Positions 10,440-22,048 are shown, counted from the first letter of the stretch. The stretch: DNA of 64,000 nucleotides from Rhizomys pruinosus (GCA_009823505.1 VZQC01007982.1:565794-629793); one strand, 5' to 3'. Notes: generated from the sequence alone by a model not told the origin. A program made the numbers and translations.

Positions 10440-11710
10440 TTAATAACCCATTGACTTCAGTTTGTGCTATCCATATAATTCTGGATTTTGGCTCCATCTC
10501 CTACAGCATGACCAACCTACCAGGACCCATACCATTAAAGAAAACAGACTCTTCCTCCCCCAGAAGCTATAGCTATACATAGCATCCTCAGGGATGAGGG
10601 CTCATGAACTCCCCTCCCCCTCCATGCTGGAATGTTGACTCACTTGATCTTGTGCAGGAAAACACAGCTGCTTTGAGTTCATGGGTACAGCAATCCTGTC
10701 ATGTCTAGAAGACAAGTTTTGATCCGATCCTCCCAACCTCTAGCTCTTATGATCTTTCTTCCTCTTCCAGAATGGTCACTGGTCTTTTGATTTGTGGATA
10801 AGAATTCTACGGTCATTTATTCTCTGCACTTTTGACCAGTTGTGAGTTTCTATATTAACCGCATGTATTAGTCAGTTTTCTGTTGCTGTGATAAAACACC
10901 AGACCAAGGAACTTATAAAAGGAAGAGTTTATTTGAGCTTACGATTGGCGGTTCCAGGGAATTAGTCCATTGTGGCGGGAGGCGTGGTGGCTGGATCTGG
11001 AGCAGCAAACCGAAGGTCACATCTTGCAAAGAGCACAGGAAGCAGAGAGGAAGCAACTCTAGACCACCAGGCTTGTTAAACTCACTAAGCCTGCCCCCAG
11101 CAACGCACTTCCTCTAGCATGGCCACACCCTCCAAGACCTCCAAAAACAGCGCCACCAACTGGAGGCAAATGTCTGAATACCTAGAGCCTATGGGGGACA
11201 CTCATCCAAACCACCACACCGCACAAAGAAATTTCTTTGATGAGGTTTGAGAGCTGCATAATCAATAGACTGGAAGATACAAATTTAGAAGGCAATTTGA
11301 TAATATGTCCACTTAGTAGAATAATAGTAGTAGGTTCATCTGGGGGTCTGTGAACTCCCTAACAATGAATTCTTGGCTAGAGTTTCAGTGCCAGGCATGT
11401 GTTACCTTTTGTGGAGTGGACCTTAAATCCAATTGGGAAGTGGGTGGTCACTCCCATAACATTTGTTCCATTGTTCTACCCATGAGCCTATCTTGCCACA
11501 CTGATCATTATTTCAGTTCACAGTGTTCACAGCTGGGTAAGAATGTTGGTGCCACCCCTAGCAGCCTGCCTAACACCTTTCATTACTGTGAGAACTAGCC
11601 AGGAGGGAGGAAGCTTCCTGATCAGTATTCATTTGATTTCTCCATAGCCTGTGACCAGTATGTGTAGTGTTTTCAGTAATAGTGTCTTACCATCATTAGG
11701 TTCTTCACCA
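10440..11710 (-). mobile_element. Antisense L1 3'-UTR tract split by a DNA element
   Basis: Two parts (10440-10861 and 11221-11710) read on the plus strand like reversed Lx-type L1 3' UTR: TTTGACCAGTTGTGAGTTTC, then after the insertion TAGAATAATAGTAGTAGG and CCTTAAATCCAATTGGGAAG. The break at 10862-11220 is a URR1-like element. Confidence 0.5.
10862..11220 (+). mobile_element. URR1-like DNA element within an antisense L1
   Basis: It starts GTATTAGTCAGTTTTCTGTT then GCTGTGATAAAACACC and is less decayed than the 7768-8130 copy. It splits an L1 tract at 10861/11221. Confidence 0.45.
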
Positions 11711-12129
11711 GTTTCATTTAAACAGTGAAACCAAGAGAAATTTTTAAAACATTTCATCCAAGTATTTGACAAAGGGGCGCTGCTGCTGCTGAAGGTGCCA
11801 GTTGACAGGTGCTGCTGGTCAGGGGGGTGGGGGGGCACGTTGGCCTGCCTCATTGCTGATGAGGGCTGTTTGCCCATGGTTCTCCAGAACCTGATCACTT
11901 TACAACAGCCACCGGCTTTGAAAGTATCAATTTCGTAGTCAATGCTGTGAAGCTGATAGTCCCACAGGCCTGATGCCCACCCAGCCCGAGGACTGATAGT
12001 CCCTTGCAAAGCTTCTTGCTATGTAGCCTCAATCCAAGCTAAGGGACTGGTAATCCCCAGAGCTTCATATCCAGCTAGGGAGTGATGGCCCCTTAAGCTC
12101 CTGGGCTAGTCAAAAACTCAATTGTGGAT
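11711..12129. other. Unassigned sequence with a 126-codon minus frame
   Basis: It includes (GCT)4 at about 11780 and a G run near 11822. The minus-strand frame has no domain I recognise and lies against retroelement sequence. Confidence 0.35.
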
Positions 12130-12393
12130 CTGGTTGACCCACATTTATGCCAGCACCTGAATCACATGTGAATTAATGGACCAGGGATCCAATTAGGTGG
12201 TATAAATCATAAAAAATCCATTTATTGTATGTAGCAAATTACCTATATAGGCAGAGTGACAGCACCTCTCAGTGGCCAATCCCAGACCCCTACATCACAG
12301 TTGCTCTCACCTGTGGGGTGGGTTTAGGTAGGGATGTGCACCTGGACAATTGAGATAATGTTGGCAGCCACATGTGGTCTGCATTGGCCTACA
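12130..12393 (-). mobile_element. Possible LTR fragment, antisense
   Basis: On the minus strand a polypurine AAAGGGGGAGA ends at 12394 and is followed by TGTAGGCC. A TATA-like stretch (12244-12249) and AATAAA (12221-12226 reversed) lie at LTR-like spacing. No second LTR, primer-binding site or retroviral frame was recognised. Confidence 0.25.
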
Positions 12394-13740
12394 TCTCCCC
12401 CTTTAAAATTTATCAAAGGCACCTGGGCTTTGAATAGCCAGATGCTGAAACCTGTCTTGAGTGTAGGGGGCTGGGGGAGGGGTGTCAGACCTGAGATTTT
12501 CATTTCTTAGACTAAGACCAATTAATGTCCAAATAAAAACCAACCATGAGGTGAGCCAGTTGTCAAACATAAGCAATGAATGCAAGCAAAATTCATGCAA
12601 AACCAATTAGCAAGTATACATGTCCAAATTTTGTACAACTCAGAGTCCCCATAGACCAATTGGAGAGGCTTGGATGCACAAGCATGTTGATCAAATAAGA
12701 ATCCAGTCCATATTTGTTGTGATCTCATGAGTCAGCTCCATCTCTTCAGCCTTTACACTCTAATGTGCCCCCTCTTCCACGAGTGGTCCCTAGGCCTTGG
12801 GGAAAGGGGTGAAAGTGGGCGAGAAGCAAAACAGTCCATTTTTCCTTTGAAGTGACACATTGGACTCTCAGATCTGTCCAAGCTTTGATTTCCACAGGTT
12901 GGTAGCTCACCCAGGGCTCCCTTCTAAAAAAAAAAAAAAAAAAACACAGATAGTAAGAAGTACAGGCACTTAAACATTAATTATTATGACAAGGCCCTTT
13001 ATGGGCACAGGCATAAATGTTAAAAGCCATTTCAATCTAGTAACTGTGGATTTTATCTAAAGAGATGACAACAAATTTCTATTATGGCCTATAATGTCTT
13101 TTAGCCACTAGAAGGTGTAAACTTATAGTATCAGCCATGTGCTATTCCCCCAAGGAGTGGGCTTTATTTGGCCAATTAAATTTTGGGTGTGCACTGATAA
13201 CAGGCTGCCACTCACTGTGCTCTTCATAGGAAGGTAAGGTATAGCTGAGGAGTCTTGCTTAACTTAGTAGATCATTTTCTTTCAGTGGTCTATATAACAC
13301 TCTCTGGCATATGAAGGCCAACTATCCATTTGCAGGGCAAGGTCTCTAAACATCTTTTTTTATGCTAACATGATGTCTTCAACAGTAGGGTCTTATCACC
13401 TCCTTTTTGCATGCACCCCAATATTACAGGCAAATAACCCTTGTTTTGTGGGGCCTTTAGGGTCCCCTAGCCAACAGCTCCTTGCTAGAATAGCTCATAA
13501 CTGGTATTAAAGCTCTCCTAAATTAATGTGTTTTATTTAGCCATAAAGCTTTTAAAGATTCTATGACCATACTTGGCTTTGGTACTTTCTTTAATTAATT
13601 TTACCCTTTATTTTTTATTTTTTTATTTTTTTGTGAATGAAGAATCTCCTTCCAGCAAATCTTATGCCTGTTAGCCAGTTAAAGCCCCACAAGAAGTCAT
13701 TTCCATAACAGTTGGCTCTCTTTACAGCTAGGAAGAGAGG
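12394..13740 (-). mobile_element. Antisense retroelement tract, probably L1 3'-UTR type
   Basis: The part at 12640-12900 is clearly homologous to 16290-16600: both hold GCCCCCTCTTCC, then a TCCCTAGGC...GG block and AAAACAGTCCA. The rest is AT-rich without open frames. Its assignment to L1 rather than an endogenous retrovirus is uncertain; a PPT-like TTAAAGGGGGAGA on the minus strand at about 12394-12412 would favour an LTR element. Confidence 0.35.
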
Positions 13741-13774
13741 CAGGAAACGTTCTCTTTCCTGCACTTGACAATAT

Positions 13775-14110
13775 ATGTAAAACGTTTAGTTCTTACTATG
13801 ATTTTAGGTTTAAAATGTCCCTCACAGTCTTGTTTTGAGTGCTTGTTCCTGGAGCTCTTGGGGCCTCTGGAGCCTTTAGGAGATAGTCCCTGGCTGGTAG
13901 AAGAAAGTTACTATGGATGGGCCTTTGAAGGTAGTAGTCTGGCTTCTATTTCTGGCATTTTCTCTGCTTCCTGGTGTGGTATAATGTGAACAGGCATTGC
14001 TACATGTTCCCACTGTGAAGGACCGAGCTACTCCACCATGTCTTCCTTGCATAATAAAATCTCTGTACTGTCACAGGCCAAAAGAAAACTTTTATATTGT
14101 TTCTAGCAGA
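13775..14110 (+). mobile_element. MaLR-like LTR, degenerate
   Basis: GGGCCTCTGGAGCCTTTAGG, a CTCTGCTTCCTGG block, CCATGTCTTCCTTGC and AATAAAATC follow the order of a rodent MaLR-class LTR as recalled. No partner LTR was seen. Confidence 0.4.
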
Positions 14111-14349
14111 TATTTATTCATGGTGTCTCGAAATTAACTACCATAGAAAATTGTTTCCAGAGAAATGGTGTTGTTGTGATAAACCTGACTATGTGGTTCA
14201 TTTAGTTCTTTAGAAATGGTTTCCCCTAGAAATTTGAAAGAATTTAGAGGAAAGGTCTAGAAATATCCTAGAAGTCTGTGAACAGAGCTTAGTGGGAAAT
14301 TCTGGTTGAAGTTCAGAAGATCTGAATGATGAAAGAAATGTGGTAGTGA

Positions 14350-14546
14350 GGCTGGAGAGATGGCTCAGCAGTTAAGAGCGCTGACTTCTCTTGCAGAGGA
14401 CCCAGGTTCGATTCCCAGCACCTACATGGCAGCTAAGAACCATCTTTAACTCCAGTTCCAGGGGAATCCAATGCCCTCTTCTGACCTCCGTGGCATTGCA
14501 CGACATGAGCGCACCAACCTACATGCAGACAGTACACTCATACACA

Positions 14547-14588
<42 letters not shown>
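14350..14588 (+). mobile_element. B2 SINE, short form, (AAAT)n tail
   Basis: Intact GGTTCGATTCCC B box. The tail holds about ten AAAT units. Confidence 0.93.
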
Positions 14589-14590
<2 letters not shown>

Positions 14591-14718
14591 TTAAAAACTA
14601 AAAAGTATTATTTTAGAGGAATTTCAGTTTAAGCTACTGAATTATTTTTATGCCATAATGGAAAATAATATTGTATTTATCTCACATTCTATAGGAATAT
14701 TGATGAAAATCAATTTTA

Positions 14719-14868
14719 GCCAGGTGTGGTGGCACACGCCTTTAATCCTAGCACTTGGGAGGCAGAGGGAGGCAGAGGCAGGCGAATCTTTGTGAGTTCA
14801 AGGCCAGCCTGGTCTACAGAGTGAGTTCCAGGACAGCTGGGGCTACAGGGAGACCCTGTCTCAAAAAG
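14719..14868 (+). mobile_element. B1 SINE
   Basis: It contains an extra GAGGCAGAG step near 14765. GAAAATCA repeats flank it; the next B2 entered the right-hand copy. Confidence 0.92.
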
Positions 14869-14876
14869 GAAAATCA

Positions 14877-15127
14877 GGGGCTGGAGAGATGGCCTAGCGG
14901 TTAAGAGCGCCGACCGCTCTTACAGAGGACCCAGGTTCGATCCCCAGCACCCACATGACGGCTGAGAACCGTCTGTAACTCCAATTCCAGGACAGTTCCA
15001 GGGGAATCCGAGACCGTCTTCTGACCTCCGCGGCATTGCGCGACACGGGTGCACAAACTTGCATGCAGACAGTACATTCATACACATACGGAAATAAATA
15101 AAATTAATGAAAAAAAAAAAAAAGAAA
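14877..15127 (+). mobile_element. B2 SINE, long-type variant
   Basis: A complete young copy; the duplicated segment reads CAATTCCAGGACAGTTCCAG. AGAAAATCAAT follows its tail. Confidence 0.94.
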
Positions 15128-15292
15128 ATCAATCTTGGCCTTCAAAATAATTTCCTACAAACAATTAACTTTGGAGCACAGGTCAGAAGACTTTTTGTAG
15201 ATAATATTTTTTTTTATGGTCCTGAAGAGATATTACTAACAGGTCATTTGCCCCAAGCCTACATCATTATTTGCAAATAATGAAGATTTAAA

Positions 15293-15512
15293 AAATTTTT
15301 ATTTTATTTTCGTATGTGTATGAATGTACTGTCTGCATGTAGGTTTGTGCACCTGTGTCGTGCAATGCTGCAGAGGTCAGAAGAGGGTGTCAGATTCCCC
15401 TGGAACTGGAGCTAAAGACGGTTTTCAGTTGCCATGTGGGTGCTGGGGATCGAACCCAGGTCCTCTGCAAGAGTAGTCAGCGCTCTTAACCGCTAGGCCA
15501 CCTCTCCAGCCC
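15293..15512 (-). mobile_element. B2 SINE, short form
   Basis: AATAATGAAGATTTAAA occurs at 15276-15292 and again at 15513. Confidence 0.95.
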
Positions 15513-15543
15513 AATAATGAAGATTTAAATTCTTGGTAGCCTG

Positions 15544-15780
15544 GGCCTGGAGAGATAGCCTAGTAGTGAAGAGCACTGACAGCTCTTGCAGAGGACCCAG
15601 GTTCCATCCCCAGCACCCACATGACGGCTGAGAACCGTCTGTAACTCCAATTCCAGGAGAGTTCCAGGGGAATCCGACACCCACTTCTGACCTCCGTGGC
15701 ATTGCAGGACACGGGTGCACAAACCTACATGTAGACAGTCCATTCATACACATAGAAAATAAATAAAATTTAATTTAAAA
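15544..15780 (+). mobile_element. B2 SINE, long-type variant
   Basis: ATTCTTGGTAGCCTG flanks both ends; CAATTCCAGGAGAGTTCCAG variant. Confidence 0.95.
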
Positions 15781-15889
15781 ATAAATTCTTGGTAGCCTGT
15801 TTTGATTAGGCATCTCTTTCAATTATAATTTTGTCTAAGCCTGAAAGTTCTGTTGTTATAAAAATCATCTTTAATAATAAAACATGAAC

Positions 15890-16055
15890 CAGGCATGGTG
15901 GTGCCTTTAGTCCCAGCACTTGGGAAGCAGAGGCAGGCAGATCTCTGTGAGTTCAAGGCCAGCCTGGTCTATATAGTGAGTTCCAGAGCAGCTGGGGCTG
16001 CAGGGAGATCCTGTGTCCAAATAAGATAAAAGACAAAACAAAAACAAAAAAACCT
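15890..16055 (+). mobile_element. B1 SINE
   Basis: A few bases after GGTGGTG are missing; the tail is CAAAACAAAAAC-like and AAACATGAA repeats flank it. Confidence 0.87.
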
Positions 16056-16121
16056 CAAACATGAAAGTTAATACATTTTATGGAAAACATGTTGTTTTTT
16101 TAAAATATTTTTTATTATGTT

Positions 16122-16660
16122 TTTTTTTAATTTAATTTTTATTGATGCTTTGTGCATTTCGTACATCATTTTCCAATTCAGATCAGGCATATTTCCCTTT
16201 CCCTCCCCCCCCACCCCATCCCAAATCATGTATTCTGCCATAACTGTCCTGCATCTTTCTCTCAGTTTTTTTTTCCTTTTTTAGCTATAAGTGATAATCC
16301 ATGAGTACAAGCATCCTTCGTGCAAAACCAATCTGCAGGCTGTTGTGCCCAAACCCCCACAGCCCCACCATCCAGTGGGGGGTGATAGGTTGTTTGTTCA
16401 ATCAAGTTGATCAAATGAGTGTCCAGACTACATCGCTGTAGTTTCACCATTCACCCCAATCGGAGCCTTTACATTCTACCACGCCCCCTCTTCCCCAGAT
16501 TGTTCCCTAGGCTTAGAAAAGGGGCTCAGGTGGATGAGTAGTAAAACAGTCCACTCTCTCTGGAGCTGTTGACTTGGACTCTGGTCAATTCTGGCTGTTT
16601 CCTTTCATGGGCTGACAGTTTGTCCAGGAGTGACCTTTCGATCCTACTAATGAAGCACAA
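16122..16660 (-). mobile_element. Antisense L1 3'-UTR tract
   Basis: It begins with a T-rich run and TTTATTGATGCTTTGTGCAT, then a C-rich block and GCCCCCTCTTCCCC. The organisation is that of a reversed L1 3' end with its A tail on the left. It is homologous to 12640-12900. Confidence 0.5.
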
Positions 16661-16687
16661 GCAATTAGATATATAGGTATTTAAATC

Positions 16688-16834
16688 TTTTTAGTCTTTT
16701 TGAGACAGGGTCCCCCTATAGCCCCAGCTGGCCTAGAACTCACTATGTAGGCCATACTGGCCTTGAACTCACAGAGATTGCTTGCCTCTACCTCCGAAGT
16801 GCTGGGATTAAAGGTGTATACCACCACACCTGGC
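16688..16834 (-). mobile_element. B1 SINE
   Basis: Antisense, moderately diverged. Confidence 0.88.
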
Positions 16835-16893
16835 TTCAAAACACAAAAATATTGTCAGCGTAGACAACATTATATAGGACTGAAAATTACTTT

Positions 16894-17057
16894 AGGCCAG
16901 GCATAGGCATGGTGGCTCACGCCTTTAATCCCAGCACTCAGGAGACAGAGGCAGGAGGATGATGCTCTGTGAGTTTAAGGCCAGCCTGGTGTACATAGGG
17001 AGCTCCAGGCCAGGTGGGACTAAAGGGAGACCCTGACTCAAAAAAAAAAAAAAAAAT
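16894..17057 (+). mobile_element. B1 SINE
   Basis: It has a small insertion near the head (GGCATAGGCATGG) and a 17-A tail. Confidence 0.87.
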
Positions 17058-17385
17058 ATATAATTTCGTACTTGGCTCTAGAAAGAAGAATTGGTGACTC
17101 CTAATCCTAGAAAATTGGCATTCTTGGTGTTTAAGCTTGCCAGAATAATTCAGTGATAGAATTCTTTCCCTAAAGACAATCCTAAATTGTCATTAGGGAA
17201 AGAATTTAAAAAAAGAATAAAAAAGTGGAGGTAGAGGGAGTCATTTTTTGTTGGTGGTTAAAAGGTATAGAGATTTAACAAAACAATTCTATATATTTAA
17301 CATGTGAGGTCCATAGAAACAAAAAAATAAAGTGCAACTAAGTCTAAAAATGACCAAACAAATGCACCCTGTAAATAGTTCTTGG
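17058..17385. other. Unique AT-rich sequence
   Basis: It contains an imperfect inverted repeat: TCTTTCCCTAA near 17163 and TTAGGGAAAGA near 17196. No gene seen. Confidence 0.4.
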
Positions 17386-17530
17386 GCTGGCTGGGTGTGG
17401 TGGGCATGCAGGATGCAGAGGGAGGTAGGTCTCTTTGAGTTCAAGACCAGCCTGGTCTACATACCCTGTTCTAGGCTAGCTGGGGCTATAGGAGGACCTT
17501 GTCTCGAAAAGACCCCCCCCCAAAAAAAAA
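17386..17530 (+). mobile_element. B1 SINE with an internal deletion
   Basis: CGCCTTTAATCCTAGCACT is lost; the 3' half is normal; C-run and A tail. Confidence 0.82.
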
Positions 17531-17714
17531 GACTGCTATTCTTCCAGTGAGAGTTTTTGTTTTACACCTCGCATATGAGTTCAATTAGATCTCTAATTAT
17601 TAGCATACTTTAGGCTATTTCTTCTCTTAGGTTTATTTTTGACACTGGATTATTTTACACATTTAACATGTTTTGCAGTTTTCTCTTGTAATAACCAAGG
17701 ATTCACTTTTTCTT

Positions 17715-17983
17715 TTTTTTTTTTTAATTTTTTTTATTATTTATTTATTTATTTATTTATTTTTGTATGTGTATGAATGTACTGTCTGCATGCAGGTCTG
17801 TGCACCCGTGTCGTGCAATGCCGCGGAGGTCAGAAGAGGGTATCGGATTCCCCTGGAACTGGAGTTCTCCTGGAATTGGAGTTACAGAAGGTTCTCAGCC
17901 GAAATGTGGGTGCTGGGGATCGAACCCGGGTCCTCTGCAAGAGCGTCGGCGCTCTTAACCGCTAGGCTATCTCTCCAGCCCCC
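17715..17983 (-). mobile_element. B2 SINE, long form
   Basis: GGATTCACTTTTTCT on both sides; ATTT-rich tail. Confidence 0.95.
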
Positions 17984-18042
17984 GGATTCACTTTTTCTAG
18001 AAGCTTATTTAAAAGCTTTGGAAGAGTTGTTTTCTTTTGTTT

Positions 18043-18278
18043 AATTTTATTTGTTTTTGTATGTGTATGAATGTACTGTCTGCATGCAGGTTTGTGCACC
18101 CGTGTCATGCAATGCTGCGGAGGTCAGAAGAGGGTCTCAGATTCCCCTGGAACTGGAGTTCTCCTGGAATTGGAGTTACAGATGGTTCTCAGCCACCATG
18201 TGGGTGCTGGGGATCGAACCCAGCTCCTCTGCAAGAGCAGTCAGTGCTCTTAACCACTAGGCTATCTCTCCAGCCCCG
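18043..18278 (-). mobile_element. B2 SINE, long form
   Basis: GGAAGAGTTGTTTTC flanks both ends. Confidence 0.95.
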
Positions 18279-18369
18279 GAAGAGTTGTTTTCTAAATAAT
18301 GTATGCTTTCTCTAAATGACTTACACTTTTTCATTATTGAGTGTTGAGCATGCTTCTTAGGTTGTGGTT

Positions 18370-18480
18370 CTTCTTCCTCCTTCCTCCTCCTCCTCCTCCC
18401 TCCTCCTCCTCTTTCCTCCTCCTTCCTCCTCCCTTCTCCCTCCTCTTTCCTCCTCCTTCCTCCTCCTCCTGCTTCTGCTT
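18370..18480. repeat. (TCC)n tract
   Basis: TTCCTCCTCCTCC-like, purine-free for over 100 bp; it abuts a B1 tail. Confidence 0.93.
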
Positions 18481-18498
18481 TGCCTTCTGCCTTCTGCC

Positions 18499-18645
18499 TT
18501 CTGTTTATGAGATAGGCTCTACTTGTAGCCCCCAGCTGGCTTAGAACTGACTTTGTAGACCAGGCTGGCCTTGTTCTCATAAAGGTCCACTTGCCTTTGC
18601 CTCTAGAGTGCTGGGATTAAAGGTATGCTCCTCTATGCCCAGCTT
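18499..18645 (-). mobile_element. B1 SINE
   Basis: Antisense; the (TCC)n tract may be its expanded tail. Confidence 0.83.
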
Positions 18646-18682
18646 TTGTTTTTTTTTAAACAAATAAAAATAATGAAATTTG

Positions 18683-18872
18683 GGCTGGAGAGATGTCTCA
18701 GCAGTTAAGAGCATGTACTGTTCCTCCAGAGGACCCAGGTTGTTTCCAGTAACCATTTAGGGGGGTCTCAACTACCTGTAACTTTAGCTCTTGGGAGATC
18801 TAATGCCTCTGGCTTCCTTGAGCACCTGTGTTCACATGGACATACCCACACATAATTAAAAATAAAACTTTA
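18683..18872 (+). mobile_element. B2 SINE, old
   Basis: GGGCTGGAGAGATGTCTCAG head with a decayed B box. Confidence 0.75.
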
Positions 18873-18979
18873 AGATCAAGTTTGAGTGCTCAACTTGCTT
18901 GTCACTGGAAGTTTTTATATGTTAAATAGCAAATAATCAGGCATATAGAATAGTGTCCAATGCATGAAAAGCCTAACTG

Positions 18980-19140
18980 CTTCCGGGGGTGGTGGTGCAT
19001 GCCTTTAATCCTAGCACTTAGGAGGCAGAGGCAGATGGATCTTTGTGAGTTCAAGGCCAGCCTTGTCTACAGAGTGAGTTCCAGGACAGCTGGGGCTATA
19101 GGGAGACCCTGTCTCAAAAGGAAAAAAAGAAAAAAGAAAA
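18980..19140 (+). mobile_element. B1 SINE with target repeat
   Basis: GAAAAGCCTAACTGCTT occurs before and after it. Confidence 0.94.
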
Positions 19141-19207
19141 GCCTAACTGCTTAACTGCAGTTTATCAGATTATCCTAACTACTCTGATTTCCATGGCATT
19201 TGCACAT

Positions 19208-19240
19208 GGATACACAGACAGACAGACAGACAGACACACA
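19208..19240. repeat. (ACAG)n short array
   Basis: About six ACAG units ending in CACAC. Confidence 0.85.
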
Positions 19241-19409
19241 CCAGTTTTCCCGTTTTTATGACAGTTCCATCCTTCCAGTTGTTTAGGTCAAAAACTTAGG
19301 CTCCATGTCCTCTTCTCCTCCCCTCCATGTGTTCACAGCTTATTCCCTAGGTCTAGGCACCAGTACCTCTCACCTTGACTCTTCCAGGATCTTTTTTTTT
19401 TTTTTTTTT

Positions 19410-19968
19410 NNNNNNNNNNNNNNNNNNNNNNNNNNNNNNNNNNNNNNNNNNNNNNNNNNNNNNNNNNNNNNNNNNNNNNNNNNNNNNNNNNNNNNNNNNN
19501 NNNNNNNNNNNNNNNNNNNNNNNNNNNNNNNNNNNNNNNNNNNNNNNNNNNNNNNNNNNNNNNNNNNNNNNNNNNNNNNNNNNNNNNNNNNNNNNNNNNN
19601 NNNNNNNNNNNNNNNNNNNNNNNNNNNNNNNNNNNNNNNNNNNNNNNNNNNNNNNNNNNNNNNNNNNNNNNNNNNNNNNNNNNNNNNNNNNNNNNNNNNN
19701 NNNNNNNNNNNNNNNNNNNNNNNNNNNNNNNNNNNNNNNNNNNNNNNNNNNNNNNNNNNNNNNNNNNNNNNNNNNNNNNNNNNNNNNNNNNNNNNNNNNN
19801 NNNNNNNNNNNNNNNNNNNNNNNNNNNNNNNNNNNNNNNNNNNNNNNNNNNNNNNNNNNNNNNNNNNNNNNNNNNNNNNNNNNNNNNNNNNNNNNNNNNN
19901 NNNNNNNNNNNNNNNNNNNNNNNNNNNNNNNNNNNNNNNNNNNNNNNNNNNNNNNNNNNNNNNNNNNN
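19410..19968. other. Assembly gap, 559 N
   Basis: Unknown bases flanked by a T run on the left (19392-19409) and an A run on the right (19969-19992). The open frames spanning it are artefacts. Confidence 1.
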
Positions 19969-20002
19969 AAAAAAAAAAAAAAAAAAAAAAAACCCAAATG
20001 TC

Positions 20003-20125
20003 AGCCGGGTGTGGTGGCATACGCCTTTAGTCCTAGCACTTGGGAGGCAGAGGCAGGCGGATCTTTGTGAGTTCAAGGACAGCTGGGGCTACAGGGAGAC
20101 CCTGTCTCGAAAAGACCAAAAGAGT
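20003..20125 (+). mobile_element. B1 SINE with an internal deletion
   Basis: About 30 bp between CAAGG and GGACAGCTGG is missing (the CCAGCCTGGTCTAC part). Its head is next to the assembly gap. Confidence 0.88.
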
Positions 20126-20471
20126 CTTTCCTGTACTCTTCACTGTAATGCCTTTCATTAATAACTCATTTTTATCTCTTTCTAATGTTAGGTATGTCTA
20201 AACGTATTATCTTAGATTGGTTAAAAAATATAGGAAGCAAGAATAAATAGATTCATTAATTCTGCAACATGGATGACCCTTAAAAATATACCAATTGAAA
20301 GAAGCCAGACATAGAAGACTGCATATTGCATGGTTCCATTTATACAAAATGTTCAAGAAGAGCAAAATCTCTAATGATGAAAAGTGGATTAGTGGTTGCT
20401 TGCATCTAAGTATGAGTAAGGAAGATCTCCTCATGAGTGTGAAACTGTTTTACAGGATGCAAAAATATTCT

Positions 20472-20692
20472 TTTTTAAAAATTTTATTTTTTATGTGTAT
20501 GAATGTACTGTCTGCATGTAGGTTTGTGCACCTGTGTTGTGCAATGCCGAGGAGGTCAGAAGAGGGCGTCGGATTCCCCTGGAACTGGAGTTAAAGACGG
20601 TTCTCAGCCGCTATGTGGGTGCTGGGGATTGAACCTGGGTCCTCTGCAAGAGTGGTTGGGGCTCTTAACCGGTAGGCCATCTCTCCAGCTCC
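20472..20692 (-). mobile_element. B2 SINE, short form
   Basis: AGGATGCAAAAATATTCT (18 bp) flanks both ends. Confidence 0.96.
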
Positions 20693-20738
20693 AGGATGCA
20701 AAAATATTCTAAAATTGGTTTGTGGTAAAAGGTAAATC

Positions 20739-20897
20739 CAAGGAGCGTAGTGGCGCATGCCTTTAATCCTAGCACTCAGGAGGCAGAGGCAGGCAGATCT
20801 TTGTGAGTTCAAGGCCAGCCTGGTCTACCTAGGGAGTTCTAGGACAGCTGGGGCTACAGGGAGACTTTGTCTTGAAAAAGACAAAAAAAAGAAAAAG
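20739..20897 (+). mobile_element. B1 SINE
   Basis: Head slightly decayed; GTAAATCC repeats flank it. Confidence 0.9.
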
Positions 20898-21005
20898 TAA
20901 ATCCTCTGTGAATTTAATAAAAGTTATTAGACATATACTTCACATAGGAAATTTTGGCACATGTATTGTACTCCAGTAGAGCTGTTTGAAAAATAAACAG
21001 GGTCA

Positions 21006-21142
21006 GGCCAGGCGTGGTGGTGCACACCTTTAATCCTAGCACTTGGGAGGCAGAGGCAGGCAGATCTTTGTGTGTTCAAGGCCAGCCTGGTCTACATAGT
21101 AAGTTCCAGGCCAGCTGGGGCTACAGGGAGACCCTCTCTCAG
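21006..21142 (+). mobile_element. B1 SINE with a GATA-repeat tail
   Basis: A complete B1 running into (GATA)n from 21141. Confidence 0.92.
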
Positions 21143-21183
21143 ATAGATAGATAGATAAGATAGATTAGATAGATAAGATAGAT

Positions 21184-21214
<31 letters not shown>

Positions 21215-21248
21215 GGGCTACTGGGAGACCCTGTCTCGATAGATGATT

Positions 21249-21289
<41 letters not shown>

Positions 21290-21330
21290 AGAGAAAAGGA
21301 AAGGGGAAGGAAGGAAGGAAGGAGAGAGAA
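21141..21330. repeat. (GATA)n arrays with a duplicated B1 end, then (GGAA)n
   Basis: Two GATA arrays are separated by GGGGCTACTGGGAGACCCTG, a copy of the B1 3' end. GGAA units follow. Confidence 0.92.
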
Positions 21331-21354
21331 AGAGAGAAACAGAGACAAACAGGG

Positions 21355-21508
21355 TCAGGGCCAGCTGTGGTTGTAGTAAGTGACTATCTTTAATCCCAGC
21401 ATTGAAGGAGGCAGAGGCAGGGGGATCTGTGAGATCAAGGTTAACCTAATCTATAGCAAATTCCAGGCTAACTAGGACTACAGGGAGATTTTGTCTGAAA
21501 AACCAGGA
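21355..21508 (+). mobile_element. Old B1 SINE
   Basis: TTTAATCCCAGCATTGAAGG and CTACAGGGAGATTTTGTC. Confidence 0.75.
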
Positions 21509-22048
21509 AATATATACATAAATAATATATACATGGGTTAGGGCTTATTTGGAGGATTCTTAATAATTTGAAGTTTTATGGGTAGGAAGAATTAGCTCTT
21601 TGTGGATAGGAATCATGATAATTAACTATAGTAATCTAAGTTTAAGGGATAGGATTCCTATACATGTTAAATTATTGTAATCTTTAGCTACCTTAGCCTG
21701 GTTTTGACAGTTTTCCCTTACACATACCTGTATATACATACTCACCAGGCAAACTTCAAAATCAGGGGTCTCATTTTTTTCTTGTAATCCCATCTCTCCT
21801 GTCAGTGTTTTTGTTTTCTCTTATCAACCCAGCCAAACACCAAGTCTTATGAATAAGTAAATACTAAGTTTACTTATAATAAGTAAATATTTAGGAACAA
21901 GTAAATACATGAGCCTCACCATGTTTGTGTCTTTACTTTCAGCACTTTCATTTAGCCCCTTGGATACACACTTCAGATCATACTCATATCATAGCAGATT
22001 CCCAGCCTTTTCTTTGTGTGGGGAGGAGATAGCCCATGTGCTGTGGAG
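21509..22048. other. SFMBT1: Unique sequence before the SFMBT1 start exon
   Basis: No repeat recognised. The last part must contain the acceptor and 5'-UTR bases of the start exon. Confidence 0.5.

Noticed and set aside
11629..12009. 126-codon minus-strand frame
   Set aside because: No recognisable domain, ORF inside retroelement-rich sequence, no start or splice context; kept only as an unassigned region.
19305..20076. Open frames of 214-247 codons across 19.3-20.1 kb
   Set aside because: Almost all codons are N; they exist only because the gap has no stops.
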